From contig OX328132.1 in assembly GCA_946811695.1 (NCBI GenBank), positions 52,173,857 through 52,237,856 on the forward strand: 64,000 nucleotides of DNA, read 5' to 3'. Of this stretch, positions 1 through 12,484 are shown in pieces (within the stretch, counting starts at the first letter, position 1; the number at the start of each line of letters is the position of its first letter). The translations under genes and the position numbers were made by a program. The notes under the pieces are model-generated. The model saw only the letters and a list, made by a program, of their open reading frames with translations, was not told the DNA's origin and made no database searches. This DNA comes from Gonocerus acuteangulatus. Its lineage: Eukaryota; Arthropoda; Insecta; Hemiptera; Coreidae.

Positions 1-118
1 GGAGTAATTTCCTGCTCCACCATGGATGTTTAGGAAAGGTGGTAACCTATAGATAGCCCGGCACTAGAGGCCTAGAAGCAGAAGCGCATTAACAAAAAAA
101 TATTAAAACCCATTCACT
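1..118 (+). mobile_element. SINE family B, 3' part (truncated by window edge)
   Basis: The stretch reads as the 3' body of the SINE that lies complete, in reverse, at 16138-16318. It shares the GTTTAGGAAAGGTGGTAACC and ATAGATAGCCCGGCA blocks and ends in an A-rich tail near position 118. The tRNA-like head would lie left of the window. It has no coding capacity. Confidence 0.6.
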
Positions 119-696
119 AGCTATGGATGATAGATTAGTAAAATCTCAAGGAATTAAAACTTTCGGCCGGTAAGAGGGCATTATAATTTGTCGGGCATTA
201 AATACCTATTACATTGTTTTGCCGGTTAATGAACTCGTCCTTTGGTTTGTTTTGGGAGTGAACTGAAGCGAGTTCTTTTGAGAATGAAGCAATAGAGAGG
301 AGAGATGAACAAATGTCGCGTCCACTATTCTATTATTACTTACACGTATATGTATAATATACTATCATTTGTGAGTTGACAAGGTTAGATTTGCCCTTAA
401 GGAAATTTTACAATTCATGCTGATCACTCATATATAACGAAACACTTTGAGAAGAATAGTTCGGGTTATATGACATTATATGCTTAATATATGATGGATA
501 TTTTAAGTTTTTTTTCCCCAATGTTCATTATTCTGATCTAGCAGATAAGATTTGATTTAGGAAAGTGGTAAAGAGACTAAAGTGCGGGTATTGCACTCCC
601 TCGGTACGAGAAGCGACGGGAGGAGCACGACAGCCTGATTTAAATAAACTAACCTCTACTCAAGGCCGGGAGTAGAGGCGCCCGGACGCCAGACTC
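119..696. other. No gene or repeat recognised
   Basis: AT-rich sequence without a convincing open frame. A G+C-richer patch (about 590-690) leads into the 49-bp array and holds the short inverted pair CCTCTACTC / GAGTAGAGG. Confidence 0.5.
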
Positions 697-988
697 CTTA
701 TCATAGACTGCCGAGCTACCACCTCCTCGTGGAGTACTTGCCCGCCTTATCATAGACTGCCGAACTACCACCTCCTCGTGGAGTACTTACCCGCCTTCTC
801 ATAGACTGCCGAGCTACCACCTCCTCGTGGAGTACTTGCCCGCCTTATCATAGACTGCCGAGCTACCACCTCCTCGTGGAGTACTTGCCCGCCTTATCAT
901 AGACTGCCGAGCTACCACCTCCTCGTGGAGTACTTACCCGCCTTATCATAGACTGCCGAGCTACCACCTCCTCGTGGAGTACTTACCG
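697..988. repeat. 49-bp tandem array, six copies
   Basis: Six units start at 697, 746, 795, 844, 893 and 942, exactly 49 bp apart. They differ by only a few substitutions, for example TTATC/TTCTC and CTTGCC/CTTACC. Each unit carries CCACCTCCTCGTGG, whose ends are complementary. Such homogeneity indicates recent expansion or conversion. The unit length is not a multiple of 3, so it is not a coding repeat. Confidence 0.95.
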
Positions 989-1814
989 TGCACCTAGATA
1001 TCGACTCCTAAATACTTTTCGCGTATACTGCTCCTGTATGCGTATACTGCTGTGCTTTTACCCGCCTAATTATTTATTCTGCCCTCGCAATAATTCTTCT
1101 TTATTTGATCATACTAATTGCCCAATGGAAATCCTCTCATGAGGGTGGGTCTTGGCCAGATTAAAGTTTAATTTATTAATTACTCCAGACAGGATATGGC
1201 TATTTGCTACAATTCTTACTGCAATACAGCAATAAAGTTTTCATGCCTAATTTTGTAGTAATTGTGAACAGTACATTCTAAGAAGATGTTTAATCATTTT
1301 TCTTCAAGACCATTGCAAACGAAGAGATTCTTAGTGTAGTCTCTGGCGTGTTGAGGTTTAACATTTGAATTAAACCTGTTAAAACAAAGTTATTTATTAT
1401 TATCTTCAGCCATCAAAATAACATGTCATTTCTATCGTATCTCATGTCAAACGGACATTAGAATCGCACAACTGTTTTTAGATAATATTTAGCTCCAAAA
1501 TTATATACTTCTATTACAGCAGATTTTATCAATAACAACATTTACTTCTGCCCTTCGTAGATTTCATTTGGATTGATACAAATGGCTGATTGCTTTAGGG
1601 TGTTTCTTGGTCACAAAAAAGAGGATCCTGGGATATCTCGCTGGTGTCAGAGAACGGAACGCCCAGAATTCTACAAATCTTGATATCTCTGGTTAACAAT
1701 TAGAAGACCGACAAGGTTGACTCGCCGTCATATTTCCGAGTTTACATATTGAAGAATCTTGTCTAATATTTTATATTATTACAAACTGGCAATTATTGGC
1801 AATACAGTTTTTGC

Positions 1815-1818
<4 letters not shown>
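989..1818. other. No gene recognised
   Basis: Unique-looking AT-rich DNA. A duplicated GCGTATACTGCT block at about 1020-1052 is the only local repeat seen. Confidence 0.5.
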
Positions 1819-1857
<39 letters not shown>

Positions 1858-2019
1858 GGCGCATCTACATATTGGTCATTAGCGCCGACATCCAAGGTGC
1901 AGCGAGGAATTTTACCAGCGAGCCGTGGGATGATAAAATTCCTGCCGGAGGTGGGAATCGAACCCACCATCTACCGCTTATGAATCCAAGGCGCTAGCCA
2001 TTAGACCACGGGAGACCCC
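1819..2019 (-). mobile_element. SINE family A (tRNA-Glu-like head)
   Basis: On the minus strand the element starts GGGGTCTCCCGTGG. Its A-box-like GTGGTCTAATGGCTAGCGC and B-box-like GGTTCGATTCCCACC are followed by a body containing AAAATTCCTCGCTGC and GGCGCTAATG, then a long poly-A (the T-run 1819-1854). The head resembles tRNA-Glu, an inference from the A-box. Other copies lie at 39859, 44783, 51466 and 63567. Confidence 0.85.
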
Positions 2020-2052
2020 TTTTTTTCTTTTTTTTTTTTTTTGCTATTGTTA

Positions 2053-2146
2053 TTTTAGATTGTTCTTCCCTCCTCATAACGCAATCCGTGCCGACTAGAA
2101 AATCTCACGTTTCAGAACACAGATCACGAAAAAAATAGTGGTTCAA

Positions 2147-2236
<90 letters not shown>

Positions 2237-2850
2237 CCGTTTGATATCTAGCTGGCTCAAAAACAATCCGATATTTGTAAAATTTGTAACAAAAATACTT
2301 AGTCTGATTTAAAAAGTCAAATCCTTTTTTGGGCGAAATTCGTGACGCTTCGTTTTTGCTTCAAGGTACACTTTTAGTAGGTTCTTTAACAAAGGGATAC
2401 GAATGAAACCATTTTTAAGGCTATATCTGTTCTGTTACCATTTTGAGCTAGTTCCAATAATACGTCCATTATTATTAACAAAGAATATTAGGACGGGTTA
2501 TCAATAGGTTACCACCCTTAAACCCTTAAACTTTTTCAAATATTTTACAAAATAAGATATTTAAATTTCAGTTATTTTTCGAGCTAAGCAAGTTTAAAAA
2601 ATATAAATTATTAACGGACATGACTATTTTTGGGATTTTGGTAAGTGGACGGTAACCATTAGAAAACTTACTAAATTGCCGTGTCCAAGTTATTTTCGAC
2701 AAAGCCATCTCATACGCAGAAATCGGTGCTTAAAATTCGAGAAAGTCGGTTTTCTTCTTTTGAATGATCTATTTGCCTCAGTTTGGCTCATTTTTTTTGT
2801 TAATTGCATTTAACTGTAAAAAGAGTATTTTAGTAAAACAGGGTTAATAA
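2053..2850 (-). mobile_element. HINE/DINE-1-like Helitron-derived copy, degenerate
   Basis: In reverse orientation it has the 3' block (CCGACTAGAAAAT, GTTTCAGAACAC, GTGGTTCAAAT), then (TA)n at about 2147-2232, then TTTGTCCGTTTG. It continues with the core seen in the complete copy at 5884-7495 (GAATGAAACCATTTT, CGGTTTTCTTCTTTTGAA). The 3' hairpin is decayed. A SINE C tail fragment interrupts it at about 2461-2519. There is no open frame of consequence. Confidence 0.65.
2461..2519 (-). mobile_element. SINE family C tail fragment
   Basis: About 59 bp match the tail of the SINE at 61927-62140 (ATTATTATTAACAA..., GGACGGGTTATC..AGGTTACCACCC). The tRNA-like head is missing. It sits inside a Helitron-like copy. 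Confidence 0.6.
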
Positions 2851-3189
2851 ATGAGAAACGTATTGGTAATAGTGTTCGAGTGAACGTTGAGAAGGCGGAA
2901 AGACTAATTTCCGCTTAGGATACTGTCAGTTTTGAAGGTGTTGTGGCTAGTATCTTGTTTCTCTTTGAGATTTAATTTTAGAGTTTCACGAAATATCAAA
3001 ACAAACTAATGGCTGTTTCTATTGCTTTACAAATGTCACCAGAGATAAATAAATATTTTATAAGAATGATATTAATTCATGAGTAAATATTTGAGATAAA
3101 GTAAAATTAATCTCGCGGCCTTTAATAATTCAAAAAGCTGGGATTTATCCGGCTGGCATCATGGCCCAGAATTTCCTCGAAGGAATTTT
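2851..3189. other. No gene recognised
   Basis: AT-rich sequence. No feature supported. Confidence 0.4.
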
Positions 3190-3315
3190 AAACCTTTTTT
3201 TTTTCTTTTTTATTTACGGCGCTCCTGTATTTAGGCCATGACCACCGGGCTATCTGGCGGTTACCAACCTTTCTTAACATCCGTGGAGCAGCTAAGAGTT
3301 GCGCATTGCACTGCT
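3190..3315 (-). mobile_element. SINE family B tail fragment
   Basis: It carries a T-rich tract, TTTACGGCGCTCC, then CCGGGCTATCTGGCGGTTAC and CTTTCTTAACATCC. This is the reverse complement of the body of the complete copy at 16138-16318. The head is missing or too diverged to align by eye. Confidence 0.55.
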
Positions 3316-3875
3316 AACTGAAGGTGGGCTTTTGAAATAAGGAAGGACTGTGGCCAATTCTTATTTGGGCTATCATCACTTCTTTTCTTCTTTTATCTTG
3401 ATGTTTTTCATGAATTAATACTTCTTTTGCTCACACGAAGCTTATTGTCCCTCACTTCTTGCCTTATACTGCAGCATGTCGGCCATATAACCTTTTTTTT
3501 CTCTTTTCTTTTCTTCGTGAAATAGCATACCTTCTCTAATTGCTTTCCACCAAAGAAGAGCTTAGCCATTAAAAGATCTGGCAGAAGGCAAGAAGAAGAT
3601 CAAAACTATTACTTCCTAAACGTTAGACAGGGTTTTCTCCGCCTGCAATCATCCTTTCGCAATATACTTCCCAACCTTTTCCTTAGGAGATTATATAAGT
3701 TTTCGAATGGTCACTTTTCCCATAACATTATTTATCAACTGGGTCTAAAATATTTTACAGGAAACCAAAAAATGACTCAAATCTGGGAATCTATTTTTTT
3801 TTTAAATATATTTATATGTGGCAAAAGGTCAAATTCGAACAAAAACACTCACTTTCTACACTACTTCTTTATGTT

Positions 3876-3916
3876 GCTCGACATGTTTCGCGGTCCTATG
3901 ACGTCTCTTCAGGAGC
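3876..3916 (-). ncRNA. Hammerhead-ribozyme-like motif
   Basis: On the minus strand, in order: GCTC (stem I), CTGAAGA (core, CUGANGA), a stem II region, GAAAC, ATGTC (short stem III and cleavage triplet GTC), then GAGC, which pairs with GCTC. The conserved core residues are all present. Stem II is weaker than in its partner at 4148-4188. Cleavage would fall after the GTC, an inference from the family. Confidence 0.55.
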
Positions 3917-4147
3917 TCTTAAATTAATACACAAGCCTACACCACCGTTTCTCATCAGCAATTTAATAAATAAGACAATTTAATATGAATTATTTTATAA
4001 AAGACAAATACTTCTTTTGGAAAATCGACATTTACCTAAAAACTATCGATTTTAAACAGCTGATGCGCAGTGGACATGATTGATCTTATCAGTCTACCTG
4101 CGGAAGGTTCTCGGTGGTGTAGGCAGTAATTGTATATTACTCTAAGA

Positions 4148-4188
4148 GCTCCTGAAGAGGCGTCATAGGAACGCGAAACATGTCGAGC
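4148..4188 (+). ncRNA. Hammerhead-ribozyme-like motif
   Basis: The order is GCTC, CTGAAGA, an extra G, GCGT-loop-ACGC (4-bp stem II), GAAAC, ATGTC, GAGC. GCTC and GAGC can form a 4-bp stem I. ACATGT gives the very short stem III typical of Penelope and retrozyme hammerheads. The extra G at the base of stem II is the one departure from the canonical fold. Confidence 0.65.
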
Positions 4189-4265
4189 GAATAAAGGAGT
4201 AGTGTAGAAAGTGAGTGTTTTTGTTCGAATTCGTCCTTCTGCCACATATAAACATATTAGAAAAA

Positions 4266-5294
4266 TTAGAAAAGAAGGAAATTTCAATGATCTTGCGGTT
4301 TAATAATATCGAGCTGTTTTATATACCGCTTTGAATGCGGTTTCGTTCTATTTCTAACGTCAAAATTTCTATACAAAGTGTGCTTGGAAGACTATAAAAG
4401 CAAAATCATTAACGTTGCGTGACTTACATCAGTCCGTTATGCATTGTTCCGATAAGTTCTGATAAATGAACTTTACCTCAAAGACAAAGTATTTTTGTGC
4501 CATATTTTATCATAATCCACTTTGTAGCTGTCAAAACGCGGCTGACAATACATAAACACACGTACTAATTGGAGCGACATTTCTTGACTTTATTTAATGC
4601 ACTGCTTGATTGAGTGTCCGTGGCAAGAGGATGCTAGGCAGCGGCAGCATTTGGCAAACACCCTAAGAGATCCGTTAAGTAGGACAGAGCCATCTGTGAA
4701 AAGAGCGATATTTTATTTGAAAGACATTGAGTTTTTGGCAAATTATTAGGGAAATCTATGAAGATCGCAAATGAATATAATTTATTTGTTTTACTAGTGT
4801 GAAACTAATTTATTAAATGCCGAGGTATGCATCATATAAGATAAACAATATTAAACATTAACTTCGTGTTGTATGAGTGACGCCATTAATCGATTGGCGA
4901 TCATAAGCGGCTTTCCTTCTTTATGGAAAGGAACAAATAAATGCTTTAAAATTAAAGAAGCTCAAATCAATGTCTTTATTAGATTAAATTTAATTATAAT
5001 TAATTATATTTCCATCTTACAATTAACATGATTACTTCTTCCGTCGTTTATTAAATGTCTATGAAAACCTTATCCTAGTTTCAGCTAATAGCTTTCTTTT
5101 CCTCCATTACATTCACTTTTAAGAGTACCCTGAATAGCCCCACTAAATGATATTATAATGGGAATTTTATGAGACCGAAAAGTGAGAATATCCGCTAAAT
5201 TGGCTCATGCGTTGTGTCTAGAGAATGTTTTTTTTTTTTTTTTGTTTTTTTTTTATCCTTGCCGCCTCTTAACAAACTGAATTCTTTTTCGTCG
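4266..5294. other. No gene recognised
   Basis: AT-rich DNA with oligo-T runs near 5228-5254. I find no conserved frame or repeat family in it. Confidence 0.5.
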
Positions 5295-5880
5295 CCCTGA
5301 GTCAAAAAAGTGGTCTTCCTGTCATTAGAATCATGTACAAAGCATTGGTCTGCCTGTTACTAAAATCATGTACAATATATTGGTCTGCCTGCCACTAGAA
5401 TCATGTACAAAATGTTGGTCTTCCTGTCACGAGAATCATGTATAAAATATTGGTCTGCCTGTCATTAGAGTCATGTACAAAACATTTGTCTGCCTGTCAC
5501 TAGAAACATGTAACGCTAGATTCATGTGACGATAAAATATTGTACATAAAACATTTAAAAAAATGTTGTATTGTAAAATATTGTATTGTTAGAATGATTT
5601 TGTACTGTATTGTAAAATATGGTGTTGATAGAATGATTTACAAACATTGGCCTGCCAATTGCTAGAAGACTGTACACAACATTGGACTGACTATCACTAG
5701 CATAACAAAATATAAGACTGACTATTGCTAAAATATTGTACAAAGCATTGGACTGGTTATCGTTAGAATGCTATACTAAACATTGGACAACTAATCTCTA
5801 AAATATTCTACAAAACATTGGGCTGAAAATCACTAGAATAATGTGCAAGATATAAGACTTACTATCGATAAAATGCTGTA
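5295..5880. repeat. Degenerate 35-43-bp minisatellite (left part)
   Basis: The unit is roughly TTGGTCTGCCTGTCACTAG plus AATCATGTACAAAACA. It is 35 bp long near 5345-5450 and longer and more diverged further right (TTGGACTGACTATC..., ATTGTACAAA). The same unit resumes at 7496 after the Helitron-like insertion. A short (ATTGTA)-rich patch at 5555-5650 belongs to the same series. Confidence 0.85.
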
Positions 5881-5883
5881 AAA

Positions 5884-7495
<1,612 letters not shown>

Positions 7496-7966
7496 AACAT
7501 TGGTCTGCTTGTCACTATAAAGTTGTGGAAAACATTGGAATGACCAATGCTAGATGCTCTACTGAACATTGGTCTTCCTCTAAATGCTGTATAAATCATT
7601 TGCTTGCTTACTGCTATAATACGGTAAGGAAGTTATTCTGACTACCGCTAGAATGTTGAACAAAACATTGGGCCACCTGTCAATAGACCCCAGTACAAAA
7701 CATTGGCATGACCAATGCTAGATGCTCTACTGAACATTGGATGTCTTCCTCTAGATTCTGTATAAATCATTTGCTTGCTTACCGCTATAATACGGTAAGA
7801 AAGTTGTTTTGACCACCACTAGTATGTTGAACAAAACATTGGGCCACCTGTCAATAGAACCCTGTACAAAACATTGACCTCAGTATCTATCGAATGCTTT
7901 ACAAAACATTGCATTTTAGCTTGTTAACTAAAATGCTGTACAAAATGTCGGCCTTCGTAGCTTTTG
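7496..7966. repeat. Degenerate minisatellite (right part)
   Basis: It continues the array of 5295-5880, with ACATTGG.., GCTAGATGCTCTACTGAACA and AACAAAACATTGGGCCACCT. A segment of about 180 bp (CAATGCTAGATGCT... to ...GGGCCACCTGTCAATAG) is present twice, at about 7545-7690 and 7710-7856. So part of the array has a larger period. Confidence 0.85.
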
Positions 7967-8035
7967 AATACTGTAAAAAATTCCTACTCGTAGGGACTAA
8001 GTCATTTTTAGCTGTTTCTGTATAACATTTATCCC
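7967..8035 (+). mobile_element. Decayed 5' end of a second Helitron-like copy
   Basis: AAAAATTCCTACTCGTAGG, then GACTAAGTCATTTTTAGC, aligns with the 5' end of the complete copy (AAAAGTCCGATTCGCAGG, AACTGCGTCATCTTAGCGC). It follows the minisatellite exactly as the intact 5' end does at 5884. No core or 3' end follows. Confidence 0.5.
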
Positions 8036-8613
8036 TGGTATGACTTTCTTTTTTGTATGAAAATCATCCAAAGTGAGGTACATAAATGTTGGTTACAATT
8101 GAAGAAGAAGCATTTAAAAAAAAAAAAAATGTCATCGCCTTACTTGAGTAGTTTTGGACTTTTCTTGTATCTTCATTATTATTAATTACTAAAATATTAA
8201 AGGTTAGGTTTAAATTTGCGGCATATCCCATTACGCGTTTATGTAAGACAAGAAACATCAAGAGAAAAAAATATCAGAACTGGAGTCTGACTAAATTAAA
8301 CACCTTTAAAAAAAAATAATTTTCTCCTTAATCAGCTGTTATACTATTTTCGTTTTTATCTATTAGTTAAGGAATTAAGACCCGCATTGACACGTTTTCC
8401 ATATTCCGTTCTACACAATTTTCCAATTAGGCACGAAAAGGTGTATTTAGATAAAGGCACTTCATTAATTACTCTTTTCCCTCACTCATATTTATATTTA
8501 TTTCAACATTTTCTTTATAAGCATAAACAAGACACGCCGATACAATGTAAACAATCAGGGGGGTATTTTTGACACGTCGAGCATTAACTTCAGTAGTGTA
8601 TGATCACCTTAAG
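8036..8613. other. No gene recognised
   Basis: AT-rich sequence with an A-run at 8116-8129. Nothing else stands out. Confidence 0.45.
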
Positions 8614-9408
8614 AGGAGTACCATCCCTCTCAAGGAGAGTATATTCATTCTCAATGGGAGTACCTTTACTCACAATGGGAGTACCATCCCTCTCAAGGAG
8701 AGTATATTCATTCTCAATGGGAGTACCTTTACTCACAATGGAAGTACCATCCCTCTCAAGGAGAGTATATTCATTCTCAATGGGAGTACCTTTACTCACA
8801 ATGGGAGTACCATCCCTCTCAAGGAGAGTATATTCATTCTCAATGGGAGTACCTTTACTCACAATAGGAGTACCATCCCTCTCAAGGGAAGTATATTCAT
8901 TCTCAATGGGAGTACTATCCATCTCAAGGAGAGTATATTCATTCTCATTGGGAGAACCTTTACTCACAAAGGGAGTACTATCCCTCTCAAGGAGAGTATA
9001 TTCATTCTCAATGGGCGTACCTTTATTCGCTATGGTAGTACCATCCCTCTCAAGGAGAGTATATTCATTCTCAATGGGAGTACCTTTACTCACAAAGGGA
9101 GTACCATCCCTCTCAAGGAGAGTATATTCATTCTCCATGGGAGAACCTTTACTCGCAATGGTACTACCATCCCTCTCAAGGAGACTATATTCATTCTGAA
9201 TAGGAGAACCTTTATTCACAATGGGAGTACCATTCCTTTCAAGGAGAATATATTCATTCTCAATGGGAGTACCGTTACTCACAATGGTAGTACCATCCTT
9301 CTCAAGAAGAGTATATTCATGCTCAATGGGAGTACCTTTACTCACAGTGGGAGTACCATTCCTCTCAAGGAGAGTATATTCATTCTCAATGGAGGTACCT
9401 TTACTCAC
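8614..9408. repeat. 63-bp minisatellite built from three 21-bp subunits
   Basis: There are about 12.6 copies of a 63-bp unit. Each unit is three related 21-mers: GGGAGTACCATCCCTCTCAA(G), GAGAGTATATTCATTCTCAA(T) and GGGAGTACCTTTACTCACAA(T). One unit near 8905 lacks a single 21-bp subunit. Because period and indels are multiples of 3 and the consensus has no stops, three or more frames stay open. The longest is 314 codons on plus (8569-9513); another of 272 codons is on minus (9408-8590) and reads heptads such as ENEYTLL and ERDGTPI. I see no splice or codon signal that makes any of them a gene. Confidence 0.95.
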
Positions 9409-10186
9409 ATCAGTTACTCCACCATACTAGGTGAGTTCAAAGCAGCAGTAAAAAAATTCTGGCTGATAGCTTTTTGTTTTGTTTTTTCTGGCCATTTTAA
9501 GTTTGCATTTTAACTAGTTTTTGACTGAAAACAAGTTACGTAAATGTATCTAACTCTCTTAATTTAATAGATATAAAAACCAAATAAACAATAAAATTAG
9601 CAGAACGATATGCCCTTGATTTTTGTTCCTAAATTGTGTTTTCTAAATAGTGTGTAAATCACGAAAATTGATTGAACTTTTAACTTAAAACGGGAGTTTA
9701 GTGCTGCAAAATTATTATAAGGGAGAAAGACTTACCTTACTTTTTTTTCTTTCATAGATTTATTACAGGACTACTTGCTGAAGAACGTTCAAGCTTGAGA
9801 ACTTTTTTTTTTTAGATAATTTTTCAAAGTTTACAATAATCGTACTTTTCGTAATATTTATAGTAAAATATCTCAAAAGGGCCTATGTCGAAAATAATGA
9901 AATCTATACAGATTACACCTCTTCATGACATAAACAAATGATATAAATTTGGAGACTCAACTGGTTCCAGAGTTATAGTGCATAAAAGTTGTGCTAAAAT
10001 CACGTTATACGTACACAACATTTAATCACAATTCACAGTACAAATGCATTTAATTAGTATTTAAAAGGAACAAAATGTTAATAATGCAATCAGTAATAAT
10101 TGCTATTACAGTCCTAAGTAATATTTCTTCAACAATATATTCCTCAATGACTTTTTCTTACGATCTTTCTAAAATTGCATAAAAAA
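9409..10186. other. No gene recognised
   Basis: AT-rich sequence. No recognised repeat or frame. Confidence 0.45.
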
Positions 10187-10473
10187 GTAAGGACCTCTTC
10201 AATGTGCCCACACACCCGAGGAAACCAGCAACTCGCTGTGTTAGAGTATATTTCCCAACCATTGAGTCCTGGCAGCCCTTCTTACTGAACTTTTTAATCC
10301 TTTCTACTCAGATATCGGTAGAAAGTAAGGACCTCTTGGATGTGCCCACACACCCGAGGAAACCAGCAACTCGCTGTGTTAGAGTATATTTCCCAACCAT
10401 TGAGTCCTGGCAGCCCTTCTTCCTGGCATCTTACTGAACCTTTTAATCCATTCTACTCAGCAATCGGTAGAAA
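10187..10473. repeat. Tandem duplication, 138 and 149 bp
   Basis: GTAAGGACCTCTT starts at 10187 and again at 10325, and GTA(TCTAAA) follows at 10474. The two units are nearly identical (GTGCCCACACACCCGAGGAA, CATTGAGTCCTGGCAGCCC). The second has about 11 extra bases near TTCCTGGCATC. A 77-codon frame crosses both units but is not a recognised protein. Confidence 0.9.
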
Positions 10474-10778
10474 GTATCTAAAACTATTCTAGTTCCGCAC
10501 TTCCTGAGTGATATGGATGGAAGGCCTGAATGGGTTGTGTGTATATGAGACCGTCTGCTGATAACAGGCAGCCACCAGATAACCACCAACTGCTCCTCTC
10601 CCTGATCTACTCGACACCTCGGCGCCTCTTAGAAAAACTTCAAAGTAATCAGTCAACTTCATTCACTGAATTAAACGTAAAAGTTAGATCATCTGATTCG
10701 TTGTAGTTATAGGGGCCAATGTTAACTAAAACTTGTATGTTAAATTGTTTACACAAATTATGTTTTGTAATTATATGA
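10474..10778. other. No gene recognised
   Basis: Slightly G+C-richer at 10500-10630. No feature supported. Confidence 0.4.
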
Positions 10779-10912
10779 AGACAGTTAGTCGTTGGGGGGA
10801 TAACATGTCAAGGAATGGTTGGAAACCGGCGAAGAAAAAACGTCAAAATTTCAGAAAAATCTATATTTCGAACGCTTCGGCATGCTTTTTGGCAGCCTTC
10901 ATCAGCAACAGT
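10779..10912 (-). mobile_element. Penelope-like or foldback terminal segment with hammerhead-like core
   Basis: Read on minus: CTGATGA, AGGCTGCCAAAAAGCATGCC, GAAGC, GTTCGAAATATAGATTTTTC, then GACGTTTTTTCTTCGCCGG and CCAACCATTCCTTGACATG. The same order recurs at 13348, 13612, 15205 and 15725. The CUGANGA and GAA(A) boxes flanking a GGC/GCC stem resemble a hammerhead, but GAAA has become GAAG here. Confidence 0.5.
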
Positions 10913-11119
10913 GTTTAATAAAAAGACGAACATAAAACATTTACATTTGGTACCTATTTACACCCACTTGGTATTTTATTGGTAGGCAAAATAAAAATCT
11001 GAAATAAAATAAAATTGACAAAGTAGTGATATCAATAGATATTAAATTTAGGTAAAATACTGTTTCCGGAAATATACATATTCACATTTTAGAATAAATA
11101 GATACTCATCTGTTATATA

Positions 11120-11315
11120 TTCCCACGATGTTGGACACTTTAGTATTGACTCGGCTGCGGGTAGTGGAAATTGGATGTTTATAATTTCTAATTTTATGAC
11201 CAGAATTATTTAAAGTTTTATTTTTAAACTCCCGATGAGGCGCTAGAAGGCCGTGAAATATGTAGAGCGAGAAATAAAGGATTTGGAGCAGAATAATTGT
11301 GTGTGTGTTCTTTTT
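11120..11315 (+). mobile_element. Penelope-like terminal fragment
   Basis: A decayed hammerhead-like core (11228-11268) is followed by GAGCGAGAAATAAAGGATTT and GTGTGTGTTCTTTTTTAG. This matches the order in the copy at 4148-4240 (GAGCGAATAAAGGAGTAGTG ... GAGTGTTTTTGTTC). The next Helitron-like element starts directly at its right edge. Confidence 0.45.
11228..11268 (+). ncRNA. Decayed hammerhead-like motif
   Basis: CTC, then CCGATGAG, GCGCTAGAAGGCC, GTGAAATATGTA and GAGC align with the motif at 4148-4188. CTGA has become CCGA and GTC has become GTA. The core substitution predicts an inactive ribozyme. Confidence 0.45.
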
Positions 11316-11453
11316 TAGTCCGGTTCCTCCCTCCCCCATAGGGAGGAACCCCGCTTATAAGGTTGATCTCATGAAACAATCCGGAAGTGCCGACTAGAAA
11401 ATTTCGCGTTTCAAAACCCCTAGAGACCGAAAATGACGGTGGTTCAAATTTGT

Positions 11454-11523
<70 letters not shown>

Positions 11524-12484
11524 CTGTTCGCCCTCTAGCTCCTAGGCGAATGGTCCGATTTTGATGAAATTTGGTTCAAAAATCTTTTGTCTAATTTGAA
11601 AGGTCAAGTTCGTTAACCAGCAGAATCCACCCACTGGAAGATGGCGTTTGGGGCGAAATTCGCGCAAAAAAATCTTACGTTTTTGAGTTCATAAGCTTGA
11701 AAGAACTCGTTTTATAGGCTTCTTGGGCAAGGAAAACGAATGAAACCATTTTCAAGGCGATAGCTTTAACCTTTTTTGAGAAAATTGGAAAAATAGTTTT
11801 TGAATACCGTTTTTGGTTTGGGTACTTAGAATCATGGGATTCAGTTGAAACATTTTCTGCATGTTCTACTTTCATTAAAACTATTATGTTGAAATTTTTG
11901 TTACGTTTTGAGTTAAGGAAGGGTTAAAATAAAATATTTTATTAACAGACATAAAAAGTTTTGGTAACTTTGTATACTTTCCTTAATATCTCGAAAACCG
12001 TTGACAATATTGGGAAGCGGAAGGTTACTATTCGAAAGCTTACTAAATGCTCTACAAAAAAGGTTCTGAAGAAAGTTTTAATTAGGCGATGTCCATCGGA
12101 GAAATAAGTGCTTAAAACTTTAAAGTAATTGATTTCGTTTATTCGAGCGGTTCTTTTTGTCTGTTTTATTCCTTGTTATTTTTTAATTGCTTATAGTCGG
12201 ATAATGTATTTGACAATAAAACAGATTAAGTAAAATAAGAAGATAAGAAGATCTTTGTAGCGTTCAAAGAGTGAGATCCCAAGGCTTTCCAAATGCCTCT
12301 GAGCGGAGGCCTTTCTGGCCGACTTACGGGTTGGCTGACCCATACAGGTAAGATCGTAAATCAAGACCTTTCAAGACTGGTGGAACCAAAATAATAACTG
12401 ATTCTTTTTGAATCTTTCCAAATTAGACTAGGGATAAAAACGAAACCGCGCTAAGATGATGCAGTTCCTGCGAGTCGGATTTTT
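11316..12484 (-). mobile_element. Complete HINE/DINE-1-like element
   Basis: The 3' hairpin lies at the left (GGTTCCTCCCT 11322-11332, AGGGAGGAACC 11340-11350), then CCGACTAGAAAATTTCGCG and (TA)n at 11455-11519. Next are TTTGTCTGTTCG and the core. At 12443-12480 is the 5' end in reverse: GAAACCGCGCTAA, then GCAGTTCCTGCGAG and TCGGATTTTTT. It aligns along its whole length with the copy at 5884-7495. Frames here are shadows of that repeat. Confidence 0.8.

Larger units (their letters stand above)
3812..4265. mobile_element. Penelope-like terminal repeat pair in inverted orientation
   Basis: Two segments face each other: 3812-3925 on the minus strand and about 4120-4265 on the plus strand. Both contain the hammerhead-like core, then TAAAGG/AGTAGTGTAGAAAGTGAGTG, TTTTTGTTCGAAT and TGCCACATATAAA. 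The roughly 190 bp between them is not repeated except for GGTGTAGGC. Penelope-like retroelements are known to carry hammerhead ribozymes in their terminal repeats, which can occur inverted. No Penelope reverse transcriptase or GIY-YIG domain is present, so this would be a solo or decayed copy. Confidence 0.55.

Noticed and set aside
697..988. CRISPR array
   Set aside because: The units abut with no variable spacers, and the context is eukaryotic.
8569..9513. 314-codon plus and 272-codon minus frames as a repeat-protein gene
   Set aside because: Several frames are open only because the unit length is a multiple of three and its consensus lacks stops. There is no conserved start, splice or codon signal.
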